Below are positions 45,530 through 53,998 of a stretch of DNA of 64,000 nt, one piece after another. The notes under the pieces are model-generated. The model was not told the origin of the DNA. It saw nothing but the letters and a program-made list of their open reading frames with translations, and ran no database searches. A program made the position numbers and the translations under genes. Position 1 is the first letter of the stretch. Every line of letters begins with the position of its first letter. Source of the DNA: an uncultured Draconibacterium sp. (GTDB taxonomy: Bacteria; Bacteroidota; Bacteroidia; Bacteroidales; Prolixibacteraceae); NCBI RefSeq assembly GCF_963675065.1, contig NZ_OY775906.1:3078001-3142000 (forward strand). The letters are read 5' to 3'.

Positions 45530-48151
45530 CTACTGCAAAAACGACAGTGCTTTTTCGATAGCAGCCTGCAAACCGTCAACATCTTTTCCGCCGGCAGTAG
45601 CATAAAACGGCTGGCCACCACCGCCACCTTTGATTTCTTTTCCGGCTTCGCGAACGATCTGCCCGGCGTTTAATCCTTTATCGGCAACAATATTGTCTGA
45701 AATCATCACTGTTAAATTTGGTTTGCCGTTTACGTCGGCACCAATTACCAAAAACAGATCATCGATCTCGCCTTTTAGCTGGAAAGCCAGATCTTTTACC
45801 AATCCGGCATTGTCGATAATAATTTTATCAGCGATAATATTTACGCCGTTTTCGTTTAACACTTTGCTCTTCAGGTTGGCTTTTGTCAATTTTAAACTTT
45901 CCTGCTGGAAAGCTTCAATTTGTTTGCTCAACTCGTTATTTTGCTGCAACAGTGTAGTTACACTTCCCAAAAGGTCTTTCGATCCTTTTAGCGTTTCTTT
46001 AATGTTGTTAATCAGCGCCAACTGGTCGTTAATGTATTTCTCGGCACGGTCGGCAGTAATTGCTTCAATCCGGCGAACACCGGCAGCAATGGCACTTTCC
46101 GAAACAATTTTCAACAAACCAATCTGCCCGGTGGCGGCAACGTGAGTTCCTCCACACAACTCAACCGATTCGCCAAATTTAATTACACGAACAGCCTCGC
46201 CGTATTTCTCACCAAACAACATCATTGCTCCCGAAGCTTTGGCCTCTTCAATCGGCATTTCGCGGTTTTCTTCTTTTCCTGAATTAGCACGAATTTTTTC
46301 ATTAACCAGTTTTTCTACTGCTGCAATTTCCTCATCGGTCATTTTTTGGAAATGCGAGAAATCGAAACGCAGATGGTCGGCATTTACCAGCGATCCTTTT
46401 TGTTCAACGTGAGTTCCTAAAACCTCGCGCAATGCAGCATGCAGCAAGTGAGTTGCCGTGTGGTTATTAGCAATATTTGTCCGGCGTTTGGCATTTACCA
46501 CAGCATAAAAAGTTTCTTCCGGATTTTCAGGAAGCTCATTTACCAAATGAACAGTAAGGTTATTTTCTTTTTGCGTATCGAAGATTGATGTTTTTACACC
46601 ATCAAACTCGATGTAACCAGCATCGCCAACCTGACCACCCGACTCGCCATAAAACGGCGTTTGATCGAATACCAGTTGGTAAAACGATTTCTTCTTTTGT
46701 GTTACTTTGCGGTAACGTGCTATCTTAATTTCGGCTTCCAGTTTGTCGTAGCCTAAAAATTCGGTCTTTTCAATTTTTCGCAGTTCCACCCAATCGTCGG
46801 TTTCCTGAGCTGCTGCGTTTCGTGAACGGTCTTTTTGTGCCTGCATTTCAACGGCAAAACCTTTTTCGTCGACTCCCAAATCGTTTTCGCGGGCAATCAA
46901 CTCCGTAAGGTCGAGTGGGAAACCAAAAGTATCGTACAATACAAAAGCATCTTTTCCGGCAATCTCTTTGGCACCGTCTTTTTTTGCTTTCGAAATAATA
47001 TCGTCGAGCAATTTTATTCCGGTTGAAAGTGTGCGCAGAAACGACTCTTCCTCTTCTTTAATTACCTTTTCAATCAGCGTTTGCTGGCTTACCAACTCAG
47101 GGAAGGCATCTCCCATTGTTTCTTTTAATACCTCAACCAAACGATAAATAAAAGCGTTTTTTAAATCGAGGAAAGTATAGCCATAACGCACAGCACGACG
47201 CAAAATCCGGCGAATTACATAACCTGCTTTGTTATTCGATGGCAACTGACCATCGGCAATGGCAAAAGCAACAGCACGCAGGTGGTCGGCAATAACGCGC
47301 ATGGCAATATCAACCTTTAAATCTTCACCATATTTTTTGTTACACAGTTTGCCAATTTCAGCAATTGTATTCTGGAAAACATCGGTATCGTAATTCGACT
47401 GAACGCCTTGCAAGACCATACACAAACGCTCGAAACCCATTCCGGTATCAACATGTTTGGCAGGCAAACTTTCCAAAGCTCCATTTGCTTTCCGGTTAAA
47501 CTGTATAAAAACCAGGTTCCAGATTTCAATCACCTGCGGATGATCCATATTTACCAAATCGCGTCCGGGTACTTTTGCGCGTTCCTCTTCCGAGCGAATA
47601 TCAACGTGCACTTCCGAACAAGGTCCGCATGGCCCGGTTTCACCCATTTCCCAGAAGTTATCCTTTTTGTTACCGTTCAGAATACGGTCTTTTGGCAGGT
47701 ACTGCTCCCAATAACCGGCAGCCTCATTGTCGCGTTCCTGGTTATCATCGGCACTACCTTCAAAAACGGTGGCGTACAAACGGCCGGCATCAATACCCAT
47801 ACGTTTAACCAAAAACTCCCATGCCCAGTCGATCGCTTCCTTTTTAAAGTAATCGCCAAACGACCAGTTTCCCAGCATTTCAAACATGGTGTGGTGGTAC
47901 GTATCCAAACCAACTTCTTCCAAGTCATTGTGTTTCCCCGAAACACGCAGACATTTTTGTGTATCGGCTACCCTTGGGTATTTTACCGGTTCGTTACCCA
48001 AAAACTGGTCTTTAAACTGGTTCATTCCCGCATTGGTAAACATCAGCGTTGGATCGCCTTTTACCACCATTGGAGCAGAGTTTACAATCTGATGTTCTTT
48101 CTCGGTAAAAAAGTCGAGAAAAGCCTTACGTATCTCTTTAGAAGTCTTCAT
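45530..48151 (-). CDS. alaS: Alanyl-tRNA synthetase
   Basis: AlaS charges tRNA-Ala and edits mis-charged serine and glycine. The 873-residue enzyme has the class II core (MLGNWSFGDYFKKEAIDWAW and GMGFERLCMVLQG), the editing-site histidines HTATHLLHAAL near residue 560, the zinc ligand segment CGGTHVAATG near 660, and a C-terminal oligomerisation/DHHA1 domain ending GGGGGQPFYATAGGKD. Length is standard. It is monocistronic with a strong terminator. Confidence 0.98.
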   Translation of the reverse strand: MKTSKEIRKAFLDFFTEKEHQIVNSAPMVVKGDPTLMFTNAGMNQFKDQFLGNEPVKYPRVADTQKCLRVSGKHNDLEEVGLDTYHHTMFEMLGNWSFGDYFKKEAIDWAWEFLVKRMGIDAGRLYATVFEGSADDNQERDNEAAGYWEQYLPKDRILNGNKKDNFWEMGETGPCGPCSEVHVDIRSEEERAKVPGRDLVNMDHPQVIEIWNLVFIQFNRKANGALESLPAKHVDTGMGFERLCMVLQGVQSNYDTDVFQNTIAEIGKLCNKKYGEDLKVDIAMRVIADHLRAVAFAIADGQLPSNNKAGYVIRRILRRAVRYGYTFLDLKNAFIYRLVEVLKETMGDAFPELVSQQTLIEKVIKEEEESFLRTLSTGIKLLDDIISKAKKDGAKEIAGKDAFVLYDTFGFPLDLTELIARENDLGVDEKGFAVEMQAQKDRSRNAAAQETDDWVELRKIEKTEFLGYDKLEAEIKIARYRKVTQKKKSFYQLVFDQTPFYGESGGQVGDAGYIEFDGVKTSIFDTQKENNLTVHLVNELPENPEETFYAVVNAKRRTNIANNHTATHLLHAALREVLGTHVEQKGSLVNADHLRFDFSHFQKMTDEEIAAVEKLVNEKIRANSGKEENREMPIEEAKASGAMMLFGEKYGEAVRVIKFGESVELCGGTHVAATGQIGLLKIVSESAIAAGVRRIEAITADRAEKYINDQLALINNIKETLKGSKDLLGSVTTLLQQNNELSKQIEAFQQESLKLTKANLKSKVLNENGVNIIADKIIIDNAGLVKDLAFQLKGEIDDLFLVIGADVNGKPNLTVMISDNIVADKGLNAGQIVREAGKEIKGGGGGQPFYATAGGKDVDGLQAAIEKALSFLQ

Positions 48152-48231
48152 TTTCCGTCTGTATGATTTATGAATTCGTTAAAAATATTTAATGCAAAGA
48201 AAACAAATTCATTAATTATGAGTTATTTACT

Positions 48232-48239
48232 TACCTTTG
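48232..48239 (+). promoter_or_regulatory. Candidate -7 element for the M23 peptidase gene
   Basis: TACCTTTG fits TAnnTTTG. The predicted start near 48245 gives a leader of about 85 bases before the ATG at 48330. No TTG is seen at the usual spacing. Confidence 0.45.
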
Positions 48240-48329
48240 CCACGTGAAAAATCACGTTTTATTAAATCCATGCAAAGTTATAGGATTTAATGAATAGACA
48301 TTAAAAAAGAGATAAAACCGGCCTTTTAT

Positions 48330-49310
48330 ATGGCAAAAAAGAAATATAAATTTAACCCGGATACCCTCAGCTACGAGAGTGTAGGATTAAGTTGGAAAAC
48401 CAAAGCAACAAAAATACTCACCTATTTTTCGAGTAGTTTAGCTTTAGCAATTGTCATTTCGCTAATCTTCGTAAACTTTTACGATACGCCAAGAGCTAAA
48501 CGGTTGATGCGTGAAAACAAGCGTTTGATTACTCAGTACGAATTGCTTTCAAAAGATCTGGATAAAGTAGAAAATGTATTGTCGGAACTGCAACAGCGCG
48601 ATGATAATATTTACCGTGTAATTTTTGAAGCCGAACCCATACCGTCAACAGTACGAAATGCAGGTTTTGGTGGTGCGAATAAATATTCGGAGTTGGAAGA
48701 TATGGATAATGCTGATTTGGTTGTTGCCACAGCACATAAGTTGGATGTAATTTCGAAACAAGCTTATATTCAGTCGAAATCGTACGACGAAGTATTGGAA
48801 CTGGCATTGAACAAAGAAAAGATGCTGGCTTCGTTACCGGCGATAATGCCTATTACCAATACCGATCTGAAGCGAACTTCAAGTGGATGGGGTTATCGCG
48901 TTCACCCGATTTACAAAGTGCGCAAAATGCACTGGGGACAGGATTTTACTGCTCCTGTTGGAACTCCGATTTATGCAACCGGAGATGGAAAAATTACCGA
49001 TGTATCAGGTTCTAAAAGAACTAAAGTGGGACTAGGCTTGCACATTAAACTCGATCACGGATTTGGTTACGAAACTGTTTATGGTCACCTGAATGAGTTT
49101 AATGTAAAACGCGGCCAGCAGGTAAAACGTGGCGACATTATCGGTTATGTTGGAAATACCGGCGGATCAACTGCACCGCACCTGCACTACGAAGTACATA
49201 AAGACGGACGAAAAGTAAATCCCGCCTATTACATGTTTAAAGATCTGACACCACAGGAATACGACAAGATGATTGCGATTTCGTCGAATATCGGGCAGTC
49301 ACTGGATTAA
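48330..49310 (+). CDS. M23-family metallopeptidase (peptidoglycan endopeptidase type)
   Basis: The 326-residue protein has a cytoplasmic start, one membrane helix (about 32-50), a coiled-coil region (about 60-95, NKRLITQYELLSKDLDKVENVLSEL) and a C-terminal LytM domain. Zinc ligands are in HPIYKVRKMHWGQDF near residue 193 and HLHYEVHKDG near 290. Such proteins cut peptide cross-links of peptidoglycan or activate amidases during growth and division. The full set of ligands is visible, so it is likely active. Confidence 0.93.
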   Translation: MAKKKYKFNPDTLSYESVGLSWKTKATKILTYFSSSLALAIVISLIFVNFYDTPRAKRLMRENKRLITQYELLSKDLDKVENVLSELQQRDDNIYRVIFEAEPIPSTVRNAGFGGANKYSELEDMDNADLVVATAHKLDVISKQAYIQSKSYDEVLELALNKEKMLASLPAIMPITNTDLKRTSSGWGYRVHPIYKVRKMHWGQDFTAPVGTPIYATGDGKITDVSGSKRTKVGLGLHIKLDHGFGYETVYGHLNEFNVKRGQQVKRGDIIGYVGNTGGSTAPHLHYEVHKDGRKVNPAYYMFKDLTPQEYDKMIAISSNIGQSLD

Positions 49311-49334
49311 CCTTTTTCAATTTCCTAAAATATC

Positions 49335-49436
49335 CTATTCGTAGAAAAATAGGAAGTAGATAGCAAAGATTATGACTATTATAATCCATGTCAATAATCT
49401 CACAGATCCAATCTTCTTGTGAAAGAAACTCTTCAT
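49335..49436 (-). CDS. Possible 33-residue single-helix protein downstream of the ABC exporter
   Basis: From the ATG at 49436 the frame encodes MKSFFHKKIG, then a hydrophobic helix (about residues 14-31), ending FFYE. It begins 46 bases past the exporter stop on the same strand. Positive charges before the helix would hold the N-terminus in the cytosol. Its stop overlaps a weak hairpin (CCTATT/AATAGG, 49334-49353). It may be a small membrane member of the bacteriocin-like locus or a chance frame. Confidence 0.35.
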   Translation of the reverse strand: MKSFFHKKIGSVRLLTWIIIVIIFAIYFLFFYE

Positions 49437-49482
49437 AATCAAAAGTAGGTTTATTAAAATATGTTGAAAATAACAAAAAACT

Positions 49483-51672
49483 TTAGCTCTTTTCGACCAC
49501 AACCAGACCTTCAAAGGCTTCCCGGTAAAACCGGTTTTTATTAATAAGTTCTTCGTGTCTGCCAATTGCTGCTACACCTTTATTTTCAATCACATAAATT
49601 TTATCTGAATAAAGAGCAAGTTGAGGCCTGTGCGTTACAAAAATTATTGCAACGTCCTTTTTAATCCGGTTCATCATTTCAATAACAAATTTCTCTGTTC
49701 GTCGCCCCATTGCAGACGTAGCTTCATCGAGTAATAGCAATTGGGGCTTGTTATATAAAGCTCTTGCTAAAGATATCATTTGCCTTTGCCCCCCAGAAAG
49801 ATTAGTACTGTTCTCGTTAATGATGGTTGCATATCCTTGTTGGAATTCTGTAATGAACTCATGAAATCCATATTCCTGGCAAAACTGAACAACCTTTTCT
49901 GTATCAGGATTCTCTTCCAGCGCAATATTTTCCAGTATAGTACCATTAAATAATTGAACATGCTGCTCTACAACTCCTAAGTATTTCCGCCATGTTACTG
50001 TTTCATTCCTCAACCAATCTTCTCCATTTACCAGAATTCTACCGGACTCAGGCTTCTGAAATCGTTGCAAAACAGAAAGCAATGTACTTTTGCCACAGCC
50101 AATGTCTCCAAAAAAAGTTACCATTTCTCCTCTGTTCACCTCGAAATTGATATCCTTAAGCAACAAACTCCTCCCGGGAAAACGGAAGTTTAATTCTTTT
50201 ACCTGAAGGTTGTTAAGTTGAAACACATCTTCTTGCCTATCAAAATCGCAAACCTGGTACTCAGGTTCAGCAGCAGCAAATTCATACATTCGATCAAAAG
50301 CAATGCGGGCTTCCTGAAACTGAATATTCGCCATGGCAATATTTATTACCGAGGTTCCCATTCCTCCTACCAAAGTAATAATGGCCATCATTTGCCCCAA
50401 CATTAATTGTTCAGACAATATTAAAAATGAAGTCCATGAAATAACTCCTGCAAGCAGTATTGCACTTCCGAGGCTAATCCAGAAATTAAGCCGGGCTCCA
50501 AGCAATCCTAAACTGTAAACCTTCTGCATAAAAAATTCATAAATAGCATTTACAACTTTTGAAAACAGGTTTTCGCGGTTATACGATTTAATCGCTTTTA
50601 TTCCGCTAATGGTATCTATATACTTGCTTTCAGTAGCAGCATAGCTTTGCATTACTTCGCGTTGGGCAACAATAATCCTTTTGTTGTAACGCCACGCCAA
50701 AAAGCCAAAAACCGGTACCGACAATAAACTTATAAAACCGGTTGATACCGAGTAAAAGAAGATGTATCCTGCTGATATCAATGTAACCAATACATCAATA
50801 ACTATCTGGCTGCTTAAATAAACAACAACCTTTTGTATACGGCTGGCATCATTCATACGAGCAATCATATCGCCGGTTGAAGTGCTATCGAAAAAAGGTT
50901 TGGGCAAAAAAAGCAATTTGCCAAAAAAGTTAGCGATTAAGCGCACATTCATTTCTTTACTTTGCCGTACCAAAAATATACTGCGCACATAGGTTATAAG
51001 CGCCCTTGCCAAAAGAATAATGGAGAAAATTACAATTCCAAACACCAGTGTTCGAATATTTCTTTCGGGTAAAATCTGATCGATTAATTTTTGCGAGAAA
51101 ATAGCGGTGGCCAAACCTAATACCGAAATTACAACCCCAAGAAAAGCAGCAATACCCAATAGTGGGAAATCCTCTTTTATTAAACGCAGAAACCAGATAC
51201 GTTTATTCTTGGTTTCAGACTCTTTTGTAATAAAACTTTTACCGGGAGAAAGTTTAAGAAGCGTTTTACTTTTCCAAACTGCAGCCAATTCTTCTTCGGT
51301 ATATTCTGTAACTCCCCACCCCGGATCACCAATGATAAATTTACCATTAGCAAAGCCGTAACAAACCACAAAGTGCTCCAGTTTTTCTTCTTTTAAGATG
51401 TGCAAAATTACCGGTTCACCTTGTTCTTTCAGGTTCTTTATATCTGCCTCATAACCACCCGCCTCAAAACCCAGCTTAACAGCCGCCTGATACAATCCCA
51501 GCATAGACGTACCATTTAGCGTAGTTCCGCTTTCCTCGCGCAGTTTTTCCTGGGTGGTTTCGCCACCATAATATTTAACAAGCGATGCTAAGCAGGCAAG
51601 TCCGCAGTAAAACTGGCTGTGTTGTTTGGTAAAGGTTTTAGTAATGTGTTTGGTCTTTTGTTTGGTTATCAT
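49483..51672 (-). CDS. Peptidase-domain ABC exporter (C39 family, double-glycine leader type)
   Basis: The 729-residue protein combines three parts. An N-terminal C39 peptidase has Gln20, Cys23 (QFYCGLACLASLVKYYG), His100 (LEHFVVCYG) and Asp116 (IIGDPGWG). An ABC membrane domain spans about 165-460. The nucleotide-binding domain has Walker A GDIGCGKS near 522, signature NLSGGQRQ near 624, Walker B LLLLDEATSA near 645, and the switch histidine VTHR. The C39 active site is complete, so it should cleave a GG leader and export the peptide. The nearest matching substrate is encoded at 53761-53964. No membrane-fusion protein gene is adjacent. Confidence 0.95.
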   Translation of the reverse strand: MITKQKTKHITKTFTKQHSQFYCGLACLASLVKYYGGETTQEKLREESGTTLNGTSMLGLYQAAVKLGFEAGGYEADIKNLKEQGEPVILHILKEEKLEHFVVCYGFANGKFIIGDPGWGVTEYTEEELAAVWKSKTLLKLSPGKSFITKESETKNKRIWFLRLIKEDFPLLGIAAFLGVVISVLGLATAIFSQKLIDQILPERNIRTLVFGIVIFSIILLARALITYVRSIFLVRQSKEMNVRLIANFFGKLLFLPKPFFDSTSTGDMIARMNDASRIQKVVVYLSSQIVIDVLVTLISAGYIFFYSVSTGFISLLSVPVFGFLAWRYNKRIIVAQREVMQSYAATESKYIDTISGIKAIKSYNRENLFSKVVNAIYEFFMQKVYSLGLLGARLNFWISLGSAILLAGVISWTSFLILSEQLMLGQMMAIITLVGGMGTSVINIAMANIQFQEARIAFDRMYEFAAAEPEYQVCDFDRQEDVFQLNNLQVKELNFRFPGRSLLLKDINFEVNRGEMVTFFGDIGCGKSTLLSVLQRFQKPESGRILVNGEDWLRNETVTWRKYLGVVEQHVQLFNGTILENIALEENPDTEKVVQFCQEYGFHEFITEFQQGYATIINENSTNLSGGQRQMISLARALYNKPQLLLLDEATSAMGRRTEKFVIEMMNRIKKDVAIIFVTHRPQLALYSDKIYVIENKGVAAIGRHEELINKNRFYREAFEGLVVVEKS

Positions 51673-51820
51673 AATTTTTGGTCAACTCTCTTGTTTGAAT
51701 ACTTTTCTTAGCTGGAACTTCTTCTCTATTGCTACGATCTCTAGTTTTACTATTATTTACCAAAATTAAATTTGCTAACAATAAGCCCAAATAAAAAAAT
51801 ATTTTTGCTATGTTTTTCAT
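51638..51820 (-). CDS. 60-residue small protein overlapping the ABC exporter gene
   Basis: The product has Lys at the start, one hydrophobic segment (residues about 5-22, IAKIFFYLGLLLANLILV) and a strongly polar basic/acidic tail (SKTRDRSNREEVPAKKS...). It may be an anchored or exported small protein. Its ATG overlaps the TGA of the thioredoxin-like gene by ATGA, and its end overlaps the exporter start by 35 bases, so translation of all three is coupled. It has no GG leader. I do not recognise a family. Confidence 0.6.
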   Translation of the reverse strand: MKNIAKIFFYLGLLLANLILVNNSKTRDRSNREEVPAKKSIQTRELTKNYDNQTKDQTHY

Positions 51821-52368
51821 TCACTCTCTAAAACTTGTGTATCCGAATCACTCCCAATTTCTGCAACAATAGCTTCGGGTTTGGTTTCACCCAAAAATTG
51901 TTTTTTCAGCTTTTGCCCTTTATCGTAAATATACACCGAAGGCAAAACCGCATTCCCAAATGTTAGTTCAAATTTACTATCCCTGTCAAGCAATACCTCC
52001 AAATTATCGATCTCCTGTAAATGGTATTGTTCGCAGAATTTTTCGATACGTGCCAATGAATCATCAGGAGTTATCATTACTAACTGGCAATTATTAAATT
52101 CATCAGCTCGCAGCCCAATTTCTTTGGCTTCATATTGGCAATGTTCACATTCAGGATGAAAGTAGATCAAAACCAATGACCGGCCTGAATCAAAATCCTG
52201 TAAACTTATCGAGTCTCCTAAAACAGAGGCAAAGTCAACATCTGGTAATGTTTGTATTCTTATTTCTGCTTCTTTCTTTTCGTTGTATTTATTGGTAACC
52301 TGAGCAATAAGATAAGCAACCACAAATCCTATTATTACAATTATAAGGTACTTAATTATTTTTCGCAT
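51817..52368 (-). CDS. Membrane-anchored thioredoxin-like protein (redoxin type)
   Basis: The 183-residue protein has an N-terminal anchor (about 5-23) and a thioredoxin fold facing the periplasm: VLIYFHPECEHCQYEAKEIG with the redox pair Cys74-x2-Cys77, and the cis-proline region NAVLPSVYIYD near 145. The layout resembles TlpA/redoxin proteins. In this operon it could oxidise or isomerise the three-cysteine precursor or keep the exporter's catalytic cysteine reduced; both are inference. Its ATG directly follows the stop of the polytopic membrane protein. Confidence 0.85.
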   Translation of the reverse strand: MRKIIKYLIIVIIGFVVAYLIAQVTNKYNEKKEAEIRIQTLPDVDFASVLGDSISLQDFDSGRSLVLIYFHPECEHCQYEAKEIGLRADEFNNCQLVMITPDDSLARIEKFCEQYHLQEIDNLEVLLDRDSKFELTFGNAVLPSVYIYDKGQKLKKQFLGETKPEAIVAEIGSDSDTQVLESE

Positions 52369-53028
52369 TTAGTTTAAGTTTAGTGTTAAAAACATACCCA
52401 GCACTACCCACAATAACAGTCCACTACCATACGATGTAACAACCAGTTTTAAGGCCCCTCCATATTTTTGCGATGGATCTTCTTTTTCTTCGTTAATAAG
52501 GTCTTTTAACAGCCATGCTAACACAAGAAAATAGGCAACAGTGAAAATATTAAGCATACCCAGGGGGGGCACAAACAAAGGGTCGATAACATCTTTATCA
52601 AAAATATTAAGAAGAGAAAAGGGGGTAAACTGTAAATCATTTAAAGTTGATATTTCTTTAAAAAATATAAAAACAATCAGTTTTGCAAAACCAGACAAGA
52701 AGTAAACAAATTCAGACAACAGGGCTATTTTAAATAACTTGCTTAATTTTAGATCAATTTCTACAAAAAATATTCCGATATAAAGACATAAACTAACAAA
52801 TGCCACTCGTATAAAAAGTATTATCGGCATTGAAATATAACCCAACCATTCCCATTTTTTCGAAAACTCCAGCATTTTATCAATTCGGCTTAAGGCCAAT
52901 TGCTCTCCGTAGGTTTGGTAATACAGTATATCACTCACAAATAAGTAATTAAACGAGAATGCCAATAATGCATTAACAAAACACAACACTAAAAACAATA
53001 TCCATCCATTATAATAAGTATTCTTCAT
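52369..53028 (-). CDS. Polytopic membrane protein of the bacteriocin-like locus
   Basis: The 219-residue protein has about five helices (near residues 10-32, 62-85, 95-118, 155-175 and 195-217). It contains two buried charges and a cytoplasmic LLKDLINEEKEDPSQKYGG loop. I recognise no family; it is too long for a typical immunity protein, and no CxxC is present, so a vitamin K epoxide reductase-type oxidase is not supported. It heads the coupled set with the thioredoxin-like protein, small protein and exporter. A self-protection or maturation role is conceivable. Confidence 0.65.
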   Translation of the reverse strand: MKNTYYNGWILFLVLCFVNALLAFSFNYLFVSDILYYQTYGEQLALSRIDKMLEFSKKWEWLGYISMPIILFIRVAFVSLCLYIGIFFVEIDLKLSKLFKIALLSEFVYFLSGFAKLIVFIFFKEISTLNDLQFTPFSLLNIFDKDVIDPLFVPPLGMLNIFTVAYFLVLAWLLKDLINEEKEDPSQKYGGALKLVVTSYGSGLLLWVVLGMFLTLNLN

Positions 53029-53499
53029 TGCAATTTGAGGAAATTAAAAATGATTAACACAATAAGACAATCACCAAGATAACCGATTGACTAACTTTTA
53101 CACGTATCGGATTTTATCGCAATAACACATTGCCCATAAAATGGTATGCCCACAACAATTCAGTGAAAAATAATTAAACTTTATTGTGGTGAACTAATGA
53201 ATAAATACAACCATTATTGTGTAATTTTTTACACAATAATGGTTGATTCAATTCTTATAGAAGAGAATCAAAGTATCCATATGCTAACACAGTAATCACA
53301 TATAGCAATCACAAAAGACACTGACCAGGTTCTCCTTTTTTATAAACCAAAAATGCTCTTTAAATAACAATGTTTGTTTACTAAGAATTTATTAGAATAA
53401 TCTCAGTTGAGATTTGTAATGAAATTCCCTCAAGTAGAACAGTTAGATCCCCATGTGCTAGTTATTACAACACACCCATGCAACATAAATCCATAGGTA
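53029..53499. other. 471-bp intergenic region within the bacteriocin-like locus
   Basis: This AT-rich stretch separates the candidate immunity gene from the exporter set. It must hold the promoter of the latter if that is separately transcribed, but no TAnnTTTG with good spacing stands out. The main feature is a perfect 17-bp inverted repeat at 53208-53245. A second, imperfect dyad (TTGATTC/GAATCAA with an inner TTCT/AAGAA) lies at about 53245-53273 (the two overlap by one base). No small frame with a GG leader was found. Confidence 0.5.
53208..53245. repeat. Perfect 17-bp inverted repeat
   Basis: CAACCATTATTGTGTAA (53208-53224) pairs base for base with TTACACAATAATGGTTG (53229-53245) around TTTT. 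There is no T tract immediately after it on either strand, so it is not a standard terminator. It could be an mRNA hairpin or an operator for a dimeric regulator. Confidence 0.75.
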
Positions 53500-53688
53500 C
53501 TAATTAGCTGAATTACTTTTATTTCTCTTGCTCACATATGAATTTAGAAAAAAAACAATTGCTAAAACAATCAGAGCAACAACAAATGCGGTATGTAAAT
53601 AATCATTCGATGTTCCAAAAATAAAAATAGAACCAAGTACTAGCACAACTGAAGAAATCAGATATATTAAAATTTTCAGCATTCTCAT
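53500..53688 (-). CDS. Small two-helix membrane protein, candidate immunity protein
   Basis: The ATG at 53688 gives 62 residues with two hydrophobic helices (about 3-24 and 32-48) and a basic tail (SYVSKRNKSNSAN). Longer starts exist at 53742 (ATG) and 53760 (TTG, directly after the precursor stop). The 53688 start is preferred because an A-rich stretch precedes it and because the region in front of it folds as a hairpin. Size, topology and position next to the precursor fit a bacteriocin immunity protein, but the sequence itself matches no family I know. Confidence 0.6.
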   Translation of the reverse strand: MRMLKILIYLISSVVLVLGSIFIFGTSNDYLHTAFVVALIVLAIVFFLNSYVSKRNKSNSAN

Positions 53689-53714
53689 TCTATTCGATTT
53701 TTTTATCTTAAACA

Positions 53715-53739
53715 GCCTTCCCATACAATAAAGGAAGGC
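53715..53739 (-). promoter_or_regulatory. Hairpin between precursor and candidate immunity gene
   Basis: On the minus strand GCCTTCC pairs with GGAAGGC (7 bp, 11-base loop), beginning 22 bases after the precursor stop and followed by TGTTTAAG. It may be a partial terminator that keeps the precursor message more abundant than the downstream one, as in other bacteriocin operons. Confidence 0.55.
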
Positions 53740-53760
53740 CATTTGAAAGAAATTATACAA

Positions 53761-53964
53761 TTAGCAAGAACTATATACATTCGCGATATTCCCGGCAGCA
53801 AGTGTTGCCGCACCATACCAAGTAGCTGGAACGGCCCAGATGCCTGGATTAACTATTGTTGCTCCAACAACACATACTGCAGAAAAAGCAGCCACTCCAA
53901 TGGCCCAGCCACAAGAGGAACCTCCATTAACAACTTCCATTCTCTCAAAACTCAATTCTTTCAT
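53761..53964 (-). CDS. Double-glycine leader bacteriocin-like precursor peptide
   Basis: The 67-residue precursor has a 15-residue leader, MKELSFERMEVVNGG, of the form recognised by C39 peptidases (hydrophobic residues at -12, -7 and -4, GG at -2/-1). The predicted mature peptide has 52 residues starting SSCGWAIGV. It is Gly/Ala/Val-rich, weakly charged, hydrophobic, and has three cysteines (precursor Cys18, Cys31, Cys67), two of them close to the ends. It resembles class II bacteriocins of the lactobin A/cerein 7B type in leader and composition. The C39 exporter lies 2.1 kb downstream on the same strand. Antibacterial activity is inferred. Confidence 0.82.
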   Translation of the reverse strand: MKELSFERMEVVNGGSSCGWAIGVAAFSAVCVVGATIVNPGIWAVPATWYGAATLAAGNIANVYSSC

Positions 53965-53998
53965 AATTATAGAATTTAAGTATTACAGCATTGTGCCC

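Noticed and set aside
52369..53028. Vitamin K epoxide reductase-type thiol oxidase
   Set aside because: Such proteins often accompany C39 exporters in Bacteroidota, but this protein has no CxxC motif.
53029..53499. A second GG-leader peptide gene in the locus
   Set aside because: I read both strands for a short frame with a GG or GA leader and found none, so a two-peptide bacteriocin is not supported here.
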